This document shows, piece by piece, positions 39,023 through 47,641 of a DNA stretch of 64,000 bases. The stretch spans positions 1-64,000 of the forward strand of contig JAUXUN010000080.1 in assembly GCA_030680855.1 (NCBI GenBank). The letters run 5' to 3'. The notes beneath the pieces were generated by a model. That model ran no database searches. It worked only from the letters and a program-made list of their open reading frames with translations, and had not been told where the DNA came from. The position numbers and the translations under genes are program-made. Positions within the stretch are counted from its first letter, which is position 1. The number at the start of each line of letters is the position of its first letter. This DNA is from Aestuariivirga sp. GTDB lineage: Bacteria > Pseudomonadota > Alphaproteobacteria > Rhizobiales > Aestuariivirgaceae.

Positions 39023-40606
39023 CTAGACTGTTGCATATTGAGCCATCATGCCCGCGTCCTCGTGTTCGAGAATGTGGCAATGGAACATGAAGGGCTTGGC
39101 GGCATCGCCAGGTTGATCAAAAGAAACCAGCACCTGGGCCCATTCGTTGACAAGAACTGTGTCCTTTTGCCCCGCCTGATGTGCCGGTGGCGCAGCGCCA
39201 TCCAAGTTCAAAATACGGAAGGATGCGCCATGAATGTGAAAGGGGTGCGCCATCTCCGTGCCCCGCAGCTCCCAGACTTCCTTGTCACCGAGCTTCACCT
39301 CGGCGTCGATACGGGTCATGTCAAAGGGCTCGCCATTGATCCCCATCTTCATGCCCATCGCCAGACCTGACGTATTTTCCGTTTTCATGGCGCCACTCAT
39401 CGCCGAATGGTCCATGCCTTCCATCGAGCTTGTTTCACCCGTCATTGGCGTGTTGACGGCAGTCATGCTATCGAGAATGAAAGAACGCCGCGTGGCATTT
39501 TCAGGCACCAGAGGTGCTGGCAGATCGACTAGCTTGGAAGGAATAATCTGAACGGCGACCGCAATGTCAACAACCGGGTCGAAGCGCATAACGGGGGTAA
39601 AAGTTTCGGTGAGGTCTTTGACGATTTTATTCATCTGATCGGTGATGCCATTGGATGGCCTGCCAAGTTTATCTGGATAAGTCAGAAGAGCCACGCTTTC
39701 ACCATCAGAGAAATCAACGAGAATTTCATATCGCTCGCCCGGCGCTACTGTTAATTCCTTCACCTCAACGGGAGTTGCAAGAAAACCATTGTCATTGGCA
39801 ATGACATGCATGGCGCGCCAGTCATCAAACACCAGACGGAAGTTACGGGCATTTGCCCCATTCAGCAGGCGCAAGCGGACCATGCCGTGAGGGACCTCAG
39901 CTACGGGCCCATACACGCCATTGACGATAATTGTATCGCCGCGTGAACCGTGCAGCACGGCCATGGGAGAAAAATCATAAGTGAGTTCGCCGTCGGCACT
40001 GAAGTTTCGGTCCTGGATGATGAGCGGGATATCATCAAGGCCATACCGCAACGGAAGCCCAAGGTCTTGGGCGGAGCCATCTTCGACATATAGAAGGCCC
40101 GCCAGACCCATGTACACTTGCCTGGCGGTATCGCCGTGCGGATGTGGGTGGAACCATGCGGTGGATGCGGGTTGATCGATCTTGAGCGCGGGTTGCCACA
40201 CTTGACCGGGATCAATTGAATTGTAGGGGCCGCCGTCAAATTCAGACGGCACAAAAAGGCCGTGCCAATGCACAGTCGTCACCTTATCAAGTTGATTGGT
40301 TACATCCATTGTAACCGTGTCGCCACGATAGAGGCGAACGACGGGGCCGAGATAGGGAGCTGAATAGCCGTAACCTTCGGTTTTTAAATTTGGAAAAAAC
40401 TCGGTTTCGCCGGATTGAGCAACCAAAGGAACTCGATTGCCGAGTTCACGGGCATCAAGCAGTTTGGGGATCGGCAGAAACGTGTAGAATTCGTTGCTTA
40501 TTTGTTTGAGATAGGAACTGTTCCGACGACCAGAAATTATTAACGCACCAGCACCAACTGTTACTGCGGCGGCGCTAACGAGGAGTTTTCTACGTGTGAG
40601 CGCCAT
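39023..40606 (-). CDS. Multicopper oxidase (CueO/FtsP-like) with Met-rich insertion
   Basis: TVHWHGLFVP, HPHPHGDTA, HPFHIHG, HCHILEHEDAGMMAQY; MEGMDHSAMSGAM...GMKMG. Confidence 0.92.
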   Translation of the reverse strand: MALTRRKLLVSAAAVTVGAGALIISGRRNSSYLKQISNEFYTFLPIPKLLDARELGNRVPLVAQSGETEFFPNLKTEGYGYSAPYLGPVVRLYRGDTVTMDVTNQLDKVTTVHWHGLFVPSEFDGGPYNSIDPGQVWQPALKIDQPASTAWFHPHPHGDTARQVYMGLAGLLYVEDGSAQDLGLPLRYGLDDIPLIIQDRNFSADGELTYDFSPMAVLHGSRGDTIIVNGVYGPVAEVPHGMVRLRLLNGANARNFRLVFDDWRAMHVIANDNGFLATPVEVKELTVAPGERYEILVDFSDGESVALLTYPDKLGRPSNGITDQMNKIVKDLTETFTPVMRFDPVVDIAVAVQIIPSKLVDLPAPLVPENATRRSFILDSMTAVNTPMTGETSSMEGMDHSAMSGAMKTENTSGLAMGMKMGINGEPFDMTRIDAEVKLGDKEVWELRGTEMAHPFHIHGASFRILNLDGAAPPAHQAGQKDTVLVNEWAQVLVSFDQPGDAAKPFMFHCHILEHEDAGMMAQYATV

Positions 40607-40635
40607 ATTGGCAACCTCTCTATTCGAAACAAAAA

Positions 40636-41073
40636 TTAAGGAGAAACGAAGCGCGCCGCCAACGTCTCGCCGGTAGCCAGCTTGGCGACGATCAAAACGG
40701 TGGTGCCAGTCAAGAGTGGTGAGGTTGGAAGCGCTGCGAGCAAATTGTCAGCTTCCGGCAAGAGGCGGAGACGAGTCTCTTGACCATTCTGCGCGACAAT
40801 TGCGTAGGCCGAAATCCCTCCCGCCGAAAACGGTTTCTGCCGTTCGTCCGAAACCGCAAACATCATCACAGCGTCAGCCGCCCCGCCGATAAACTCGACA
40901 TGATAGGCACCGGCATCAGCTAGTATTCCACCGTTGATGCCGACGCCCACATCGGCCCTGGCCGATGCCGTTGGCAACAGCGGCAACACACCTAATAAGG
41001 AAAAGGTGAAGGCATTGGCAGCGGCACGTGCAAATGCCCCAAACTTTGCTGAAATAAAAATGTAAACGATCAT
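40636..41073 (-). CDS. Hypothetical secreted protein
   Basis: ORF with N-terminal hydrophobic segment following the MCO gene. Confidence 0.55.
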   Translation of the reverse strand: MIVYIFISAKFGAFARAAANAFTFSLLGVLPLLPTASARADVGVGINGGILADAGAYHVEFIGGAADAVMMFAVSDERQKPFSAGGISAYAIVAQNGQETRLRLLPEADNLLAALPTSPLLTGTTVLIVAKLATGETLAARFVSP

Positions 41074-41125
41074 CGCATGAACCTCTAAAAACCGCACCCA
41101 TAACAGGCGTGCGGCCTAGCGGAGG

Positions 41126-41566
41126 TCACGCACGCGCATATTCTCCAGACGCCGCCCGGGGAGGTCTTTTCAGGCTGTCAGTTTCAGCGGACATGAGAAG
41201 CTCAATTGACATGGGCCAATCGTCACTGTTGACAGTGAAGGATGTGTCCAAATTGTTGTCTGAAAGGGAAAAAACCGTCGGTGAGCAAAAACTGCTGCAA
41301 CAGGGAGATTTCACGTTGCCATCAGTTTTTTGATAGGGACCATCCAGACCAGCTTGATCAAGTCCGGCGGCTTTGTGCCCCATTACGAAAGCGTGAACCT
41401 GAGGCGCATCGCCTTGTGCCTTCGCGTCGATGAATGAAGCACAAAGTGGCGTGGAACCGGCTGCATGGGCCACAGACAGTCCGGGGCCGAAGACCGCAAA
41501 AACAAGCGCAATTGCGGCAAGCACAGCCGTGAGTTTGCGAACAAGCCTAATGAATCGAAGCCCCAT
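41126..41566 (-). CDS. Hypothetical secreted Cys-containing protein (possibly DUF2946-like)
   Basis: N-terminal signal/TM and CCSSFC motif. Confidence 0.5.
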   Translation of the reverse strand: MGLRFIRLVRKLTAVLAAIALVFAVFGPGLSVAHAAGSTPLCASFIDAKAQGDAPQVHAFVMGHKAAGLDQAGLDGPYQKTDGNVKSPCCSSFCSPTVFSLSDNNLDTSFTVNSDDWPMSIELLMSAETDSLKRPPRAASGEYARA

Positions 41567-41672
41567 AGGGGTTGGGTGCCGACACTTTGTGGCAAAATTC
41601 CGGCAAGTGAGGCTTTCGCACACCAACTTGTCGGCTACAACGTCATCGGAGGCGTGAAACGGGCATCAACCA

Positions 41673-42335
41673 TCATACCTTAGCCAAAGAAGCTTCTATC
41701 GCCGGGCGAATTGAAGCGGGGTCCGTTTTGCCATCAAGCTTCCGGCCTGCGACAAAAAATGTCGGAGTAGACTTGAATCCGAACTGCTTCATATTGGCCT
41801 GCTGCGTTTCAAAAATTGCCTTTGCAACACGCCGGTCATTGGCACAAGCCTGAAATTCCTGTTCGTTCATCCCGTTTGCTTGCATGAGCCGGGCCAATTC
41901 CGTCATGGCATCCTTGCCACGCCAAGTTTTCTGTTCATTCAAGATCAAGTCCAGTGTGGAAAAATACCTGTCTTCGGGAACGCACCGGAGAATCATGAAG
42001 GCTCTCATAGCCAAATTGTCGAGCGGAAATTCCCGGAATATAAAACGCACTTTGCCGGTGTCAACAAAATCGGCCTTTATTGATGGCCAATAAACCGCAT
42101 TGAACTCTGCGCTATTCGTACAGGTAAGTGAGGCATACTCAATCATCACAACGGAGGCGTTGACGTTGCCCATACTGCGTTCGCCAAGAACTGGCACCGT
42201 TCCCATAAGCGCTTTTTCCAATTCAGCATCGGAACTGCTGCTTGCAGCACGCGCAATAGCCGAAAAGTGCGAAGCCAGACCAGCACCGACCAAAACGGCA
42301 GTAAACTGGCGGCGGCTTGGTGTAATCATTGTCAT
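41673..42335 (-). CDS. DsbA-family thioredoxin-fold protein
   Basis: Twin-Arg-like TPSRRQF leader; VVMIEYASLTCTNSAEFNAVYWPSIKADFVDTGKVRFIFREFPLD. Confidence 0.85.
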   Translation of the reverse strand: MTMITPSRRQFTAVLVGAGLASHFSAIARAASSSSDAELEKALMGTVPVLGERSMGNVNASVVMIEYASLTCTNSAEFNAVYWPSIKADFVDTGKVRFIFREFPLDNLAMRAFMILRCVPEDRYFSTLDLILNEQKTWRGKDAMTELARLMQANGMNEQEFQACANDRRVAKAIFETQQANMKQFGFKSTPTFFVAGRKLDGKTDPASIRPAIEASLAKV

Positions 42336-42477
42336 CCTCTGGGAAAACCGTGGCAGGATTTGGGGCCCCTCATATGACTTTAGCATTCGCATCTCGACTG
42401 TGATTTCGCAAGTCACAAAATTGGCATCGCGAAAACCTAAGCAGCTGCCAATTCTGATCACCGAGAAGCTGGTGACT

Positions 42478-43236
42478 TCAACAGATTAAGCAGGCACCTC
42501 TTGCACGAACTTCTTTGATCATGTTTGCCAGTTCATCCTTCGGCAGGTAGCCGGGAATCAGCTTGTCATCTATAATAAAAGCCGGTGTGCCGTTGATGGC
42601 GAGTAACTGCGCAAGGTCGCGATTACGGGTTATTATTTCAGCTGTCTTGGGGTCTTCCATGTCCTTCTTGAGCTGCTCCATGTCCAGGTCTTGGGCAGCT
42701 GCAATTTCGTCAACGATTTCTGGCGTTATTCTTCCTTCATGCAGATACAGGGCCGTGTGCATCTGAAGGTATTTTACTTGCTTGCCGGCTGCAATAGCTG
42801 CCTTGGCGGCATACTCAGAATCGGGTCCTAATATTGGAAATTCCTTCAGTACCACTTTCAGCTCCTTATCCTCATCTATGAGGGCCATAACATCGGGAAA
42901 GTCCTTCTTGCACCAGGGGCAGTTGTAGTCAAAAAACTCAACCATGGTGACATTGCCTTTTGGATTTCCGACGACATAATCAGATTTGTCCCGGAATATC
43001 TGATCGGCGTTTTTAACTAGTCCGTCTTTTCTTTGCTCGTCTTCGGCTTGTTTCTGCCTCTGCTCCAGAGTTTGGGACATTTCCTGCAATATTTCAGGAT
43101 GGCTTAGCAAGTAATCCTTGATGATGGATTCCATCTCTTGGCGTTGGCCATCATTGAACTCAGCGGCGTTCGTGGCAGCACTAATACTCCACAGCACCAA
43201 CATTGAGATTATTAAGGTCCTTAAGGTATTGCGCAT
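42478..43236 (-). CDS. DsbA-family thioredoxin-fold protein (CPWC)
   Basis: VTMVEFFDYNCPWCKKDFPDVMALI; GTPAFIIDDKLIPGYL. Confidence 0.9.
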   Translation of the reverse strand: MRNTLRTLIISMLVLWSISAATNAAEFNDGQRQEMESIIKDYLLSHPEILQEMSQTLEQRQKQAEDEQRKDGLVKNADQIFRDKSDYVVGNPKGNVTMVEFFDYNCPWCKKDFPDVMALIDEDKELKVVLKEFPILGPDSEYAAKAAIAAGKQVKYLQMHTALYLHEGRITPEIVDEIAAAQDLDMEQLKKDMEDPKTAEIITRNRDLAQLLAINGTPAFIIDDKLIPGYLPKDELANMIKEVRARGACLIC

Positions 43237-43290
43237 GATAATCCTCCTTTTTCCAATCTATTTGCCTAAAAGTTTTGCTTAACTTCAACC

Positions 43291-43788
43291 CTACTCTGTA
43301 GGTTGCGCTTTTGATTGCCGTGTTATCTGCTGTTGATAGGTGTTCTCCCGTTCCGGCCAAGTACTTTTGATGTAAGCCAAAATTGCTTCAATCTCTTCGT
43401 CGCTCAGGATGGCCCCGAAAGCCGGCATGTCGCTTTCATAGTTGTCACCGGCAAATGGCTTGAGGCCGAGTTTGGTTATGCCTCTCAGCGCCTCGTCGGT
43501 GTGGTGCCATGTGTGGCCGGATTTGTCGTGGGGTGGAGCGGGCAATCGTCCATTGGGCAATGGGGATTTCCAATTCGGTTGCCCCTCAAGATTCTTGCCG
43601 TGACATTTGGCGCAATGCACGCCGTAAAGCGCATATCCCCGGGCAATCTGTGCCGCCTTGCCATTGCTGGCCAAAAACGGATTATAAGGTCCGGTCATCA
43701 GCACTACGGAACCGATCATGACCACGGCTGCAAGAGCTGTAGCCATAATTGCTATTTTGTACATCAGGATTTTCCGAACGGCGCCCAT
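43291..43788 (-). CDS. Cytochrome c
   Basis: GVHCAKCHGKNLEGQPNW; MPAFGAILSDEEIEAILAYIKSTWP. Confidence 0.9.
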   Translation of the reverse strand: MGAVRKILMYKIAIMATALAAVVMIGSVVLMTGPYNPFLASNGKAAQIARGYALYGVHCAKCHGKNLEGQPNWKSPLPNGRLPAPPHDKSGHTWHHTDEALRGITKLGLKPFAGDNYESDMPAFGAILSDEEIEAILAYIKSTWPERENTYQQQITRQSKAQPTE

Positions 43789-44672
43789 GTGGCGCCGCCG
43801 TCAATGCTTTCAAGCACGCCGTTTTCCTGTGTCGTCAGGGCGTGATGATTGGGATTGGCCGGATCGATGGCACTGTGCAGGGGAATGGCGTTGCCAAAAC
43901 CGTTTGAAAGGAGGGTCCAATCATCGGGCTTGTTCTCGCCTGCCTTCATGAGGCCGCGCCCGAGAACAAAGGCAAAGAGAGAACCATCCGACCCAACTTT
44001 GATCGTGCTCACTACCTCGCCTGCAAATCCCAAGGGCTGCCAGCTTGCGCCGGCATCTGCGCTGACGTAGAGCCCCTGCTTGGTGGCAGCGTATAATTGA
44101 TCTGCCTTGAGGCTCGACGCGGCAAGAGCGATCAGGCCCGTGGGTGGTGTTCCCGCAACCGACCAGCTTTGGCCACCATCCCGGCTGACCTGCAGTTCGC
44201 CATAACTGCCGTAGATTGTTTTGGGATCAGCGGGGCTGACATCCATCTGATGAAAGTCAACCGGCCCGCCCACACCCGGCGATAGCTGCTTCCATGTCGC
44301 GCCACCATCAGCGGATTTGAGAAAGCCGGAATTGCCACCGCCTGCGGGGTGCCCGCTTGCATAGTAGCCCAGTGGATCAACGGGATCGGGCGAAAATCCC
44401 ATATAGTCATGAAGCGGAGAAACCCGCGTGGCTTTGCCGTCCTTAGTTAAGGCGAAAAGACCATGATGCGAGGCGAGCAATAGCGTAGCCGAGCCGGAGC
44501 GGGCAAATGCAACGCCGTGGTAGTGGGTCTTGCCCGCAAGGGCCTCAAGAGTTTCAGCGGAGGCGGGCGAGATTGCCGCGAGCGAAATTAGTGAACAGGC
44601 GAAAGCGAGTTTTGAAATAATACTCATCATACTCAACGTGCGCGCTTCAGCGTTCTGCGGTTGCTTTTCCAT
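43764..44672 (-). CDS. Secreted BNR/YCF48-like repeat protein
   Basis: SADGGATWKQLSPG, SRDGGQSWSVAG, SADAGASWQPLGF, SIDGGATWAPFG repeats. Confidence 0.8.
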   Translation of the reverse strand: MEKQPQNAEARTLSMMSIISKLAFACSLISLAAISPASAETLEALAGKTHYHGVAFARSGSATLLLASHHGLFALTKDGKATRVSPLHDYMGFSPDPVDPLGYYASGHPAGGGNSGFLKSADGGATWKQLSPGVGGPVDFHQMDVSPADPKTIYGSYGELQVSRDGGQSWSVAGTPPTGLIALAASSLKADQLYAATKQGLYVSADAGASWQPLGFAGEVVSTIKVGSDGSLFAFVLGRGLMKAGENKPDDWTLLSNGFGNAIPLHSAIDPANPNHHALTTQENGVLESIDGGATWAPFGKS

Positions 44673-44761
44673 AATGTTTCTCCAAAATGATGTGAAAACT
44701 CGTACCCGAAATCAGATGGTCGGGAATCAAGGCCTGAAGGAACAATTCAATCGGAGAATAG

Positions 44762-45091
44762 CTAGATGGGCGGCGTGGATGGAGCCGATTTAAAATCATC
44801 CGGCCAAGCCACTGCGGCATTGGCGTAAGCAGGGCGAGTTGCTGAAACACCAAGATACTCACCGTCGGCTATGACAGCAAAACCTATGCATGTGGCTTGC
44901 ATGCATCCGACCATATTGTCCCGGGATGTATCACAGTCGGGGCAATTCATTCCGTCCGTTGCGGCCATAGTCACCATGTGAACGGAGCTTGCCATGTTGG
45001 CACTAACATTCATGCTTGGCATTACAGTTGCAAGAAACAATGCCACTGCAACAACGATGAACGCAAAACGGCGCAATTTTTCCAAGGCCAT
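44762..45091 (-). CDS. Hypothetical secreted Cys-containing protein
   Basis: N-terminal TM; CPDCDTSRDNMVGCMQATC. Confidence 0.55.
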   Translation of the reverse strand: MALEKLRRFAFIVVAVALFLATVMPSMNVSANMASSVHMVTMAATDGMNCPDCDTSRDNMVGCMQATCIGFAVIADGEYLGVSATRPAYANAAVAWPDDFKSAPSTPPI

Positions 45092-45258
45092 ATTCCTAAA
45101 ATAGTCTTGTTTTGGTCATTACTCAAGCAAGCAAAACACTCCGAGCTTCAAAGGCAAGAGAATTATCAGTAGGAATATTCTCATAAGTCTATATGTGGAC
45201 AGTCGCTTTTGACGGCAGCTCACCGTTTGCCTGGTCGATTTGTGAACCTGCCATTTCC

Positions 45259-45272
45259 TTGATCCCGATCAA
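45259..45272. promoter_or_regulatory. FNR/FixK-type box TTGATCCCGATCAA
   Basis: Exact TTGAT-N4-ATCAA palindrome upstream of 45324/45582 ORFs. Confidence 0.65.
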
Positions 45273-45323
45273 TGCAATTGTGTGATTTACAGCTCAAGCT
45301 TGTGGGAGTTGGAGGATACGCCT

Positions 45324-45561
45324 ATGGCAAAAGCAATTACCATTCCGGTTTACGCGGTGGGGAAGACGTCATCTGCGGGGCTTGGACTGGTGCCGCTTGT
45401 TGCTCTTGCTGTGGGTTCGGTGATTAGCGGAGGCGTATTTAGCCTGCCGCAGAATATGGCCAATGGCGCTTCCCCAGGTGCACTCATCATTGGCTGGCTC
45501 ATCGCCGGCATAGGAATGCTGGCGCTTGCCTTCGTCTATCAGGGCCTGATCGACAACAACC
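45324..45561 (+). pseudogene. N-terminal fragment of an amino-acid/polyamine antiporter (ArcD-like)
   Basis: [56 protein letters not shown] then abrupt change. Confidence 0.75.
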
Positions 45562-45581
45562 TCAAACACTGGAGAACGATT

Positions 45582-45794
45582 ATGCGGAAACACAAACAAC
45601 ATACATCCCATACGGAAAAACCCACAGCCAAGGAAGTTGGCTGCTGCGGCGGTGTCCAGGACCATGAATTCGCCAAGCCCGAGGTAAATGCGGCGGAGAT
45701 GGGCAAGGAACCATCCATGGCGAGCCAGGGATCACACACGCACTCCGCCCATGCGGCGGATGGTTCTTGCGGCTGCGGCGGCAAGCATAAATAG
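45582..45794 (+). CDS. 70-aa His/Cys-rich putative metal-binding peptide
   Basis: [24 protein letters not shown]...[25 protein letters not shown] upstream; in frame with the antiporter fragment. Confidence 0.65.
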   Translation: MRKHKQHTSHTEKPTAKEVGCCGGVQDHEFAKPEVNAAEMGKEPSMASQGSHTHSAHAADGSCGCGGKHK

Positions 45795-45878
45795 GTATCC
45801 GGCCTCCAGACTTACCTCGGCGGCCAGAACTAGCGATAATTCTGGCAAACAGGGTAAATATTGGGAAGGATAACTTCA

Positions 45879-46427
45879 ATGACTGCGATGTCAGTCGAAC
45901 TTGAAATAAGACCCGTCAAACGGCGGGACTTCCTCTTTGTTGCCACGAGAGCCGTCGCGGCAGTCGGCACGGCACTCGCCACTTGGCCGTTGATAGACAA
46001 CATGAACCCGGATGCTTCGGTGCTCAGCTATTCCTCGGTAGAAGTCGATCTGCGCCCTATCGCCGAAGGTCAGCGCATCACCGTCCGGTGGCGGGGCGGG
46101 CCGGTGTTCATCGACCACCGTGACCCGGCCAGGATCGCGCAGGCCCAAGCTGATGATACCAGCCCCGGCTTGATTGATCCGGCTGCCGATTCAAGCCGGG
46201 TTAAGAATCCCGCATGGCTCATTATCATTGGCGTCTGCACACATCTCGGATGCATCCCGCTTGGCCAGTCTGACCAAGAGCCAAGAAGTGAGTTCGACGG
46301 CTGGTTCTGCCCTTGCCATGGCTCTAAGTATGATACTTCAGGGCGCGTGAGGCACGGACCCGCTCCGCGGAATCTCAATGTTCCCTCTTATGAGTTCAAG
46401 AGCCCAGATGTCGTCCGAATTGGTTAA
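45879..46427 (+). CDS. petA: Rieske iron-sulfur protein (ubiquinol-cytochrome c reductase type)
   Basis: KRRDFLFVATRAVAAVGTALATWPLIDNMNPDA; CTHLGC...CPCHGSKYD. Confidence 0.9.
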   Translation: MTAMSVELEIRPVKRRDFLFVATRAVAAVGTALATWPLIDNMNPDASVLSYSSVEVDLRPIAEGQRITVRWRGGPVFIDHRDPARIAQAQADDTSPGLIDPAADSSRVKNPAWLIIIGVCTHLGCIPLGQSDQEPRSEFDGWFCPCHGSKYDTSGRVRHGPAPRNLNVPSYEFKSPDVVRIG

Positions 46428-46863
46428 GTTAAGGTCAATCGCGACAGCGCACGCATTTCGATTCCTTGCCACGCTGGGACTGCTGAACCTCATATGGGAA
46501 GTCGCGCAAATTCCCCTCTACACCATATGGCGCGACGGCACTTGGGGCGAGAATGTTTTCGCCGTCGCCCACTGTACTGTCGGTGACGTTCTTATAGCCG
46601 CTTTCAGTGCAACTGGTACGATTCTGCTAACAGGGATGCAGTGGCCACGAAACGCACGAGCCAGTTTGATTTTCATTGGTTACTTTATCGGGATTAGCTT
46701 GAGCTACACCATTTTCAGCGAATGGCTCAATGTGGTGGTCTGGAAGAATTGGGCTTATTCCGCGATGATGCCGGTCGTCCCGCCTTTGGACACGGGCCTT
46801 TTCCCCGTTCTGCAATGGATCATAGTGCCCATAATGGCTTCATGGCTGACTTTGCGAAAATGA
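46393..46863 (+). CDS. Hypothetical membrane protein overlapping the petA 3' end
   Basis: Four TM helices; start within the petA C-terminus. Confidence 0.65.
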   Translation, partial: SSRAQMSSELVKLRSIATAHAFRFLATLGLLNLIWEVAQIPLYTIWRDGTWGENVFAVAHCTVGDVLIAAFSATGTILLTGMQWPRNARASLIFIGYFIGISLSYTIFSEWLNVVVWKNWAYSAMMPVVPPLDTGLFPVLQWIIVPIMASWLTLRK

Positions 46864-46947
46864 ACCAAAGGTAATCTTCTCCCGTCTCGTCATCCCCGAT
46901 GCGGGTTTGATTGAATTCTGACCTTTTATAAAAATGCAAGCATCGGA

Positions 46948-46961
46948 TTGACACAGATCAA
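46948..46961. promoter_or_regulatory. FNR/FixK-like box TTGACACAGATCAA (one mismatch)
   Basis: TTGAC-N4-ATCAA upstream of the 47020 ORF. Confidence 0.45.
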
Positions 46962-47019
46962 TGAAATTTGAGGCGATTTCCGGTCATAGTATCCTTAAAA
47001 TTGATCGGCCAGTCGAATT

Positions 47020-47490
47020 ATGAAGAAACAAACGAAAAGCAACGAATGTGAGCAGCCTGCACCGGCGCCACGACATCGTAGTTTTGTGTATTTTCTGATG
47101 ACGGTTGCAACGATTTGGGCCACTTTGGTCTTTGCCGCAGAAGGGTATGCGGCAACCGGCACCATAATGAATATCGGGGAGACTGTTCATAATCTTAATC
47201 TTGCGGATTCCAACCCAGGTACAAAACTTGAATTCCAAGCATTAGAGCAACCTATCTTTTCGTCGCCGCTGTCCAAATGCTGCGGGCATACCAAGGACCA
47301 CAAGCAGATGGCTGATTCATGCCAGACTTCGTGCCCTCCCGCCGGGGACACCCTGTCTGCAAATCGGGCTTGGCTGTTGCCAACGCACGCTTTGCTTGCA
47401 ATGAAATTTGCGCCGCTTGTGGTTGGCGCCCCGGATTCCTTGCTGCATCAGCGACTCAATCGGCCGCCTATCACCGGCCATTCGGCCTAA
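47020..47490 (+). CDS. Hypothetical single-TM protein with Cys/His motif
   Basis: KCCGHTKDHKQMADSCQTSC. Confidence 0.5.
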   Translation: MKKQTKSNECEQPAPAPRHRSFVYFLMTVATIWATLVFAAEGYAATGTIMNIGETVHNLNLADSNPGTKLEFQALEQPIFSSPLSKCCGHTKDHKQMADSCQTSCPPAGDTLSANRAWLLPTHALLAMKFAPLVVGAPDSLLHQRLNRPPITGHSA

Positions 47491-47641
47491 CAGGCCAATT
47501 TCTCCACTGTCCGTTTTCCGGATGACTGGCGAGGATTCGCCAAGCTGGGATACTTCCGGAAGACACCGACGCTGAATCGTTTGGCGAAGGAAGGGACAAT
47601 GGCCACGTGACAGCAATCTCAACCCATCAAACCAATCGGAA

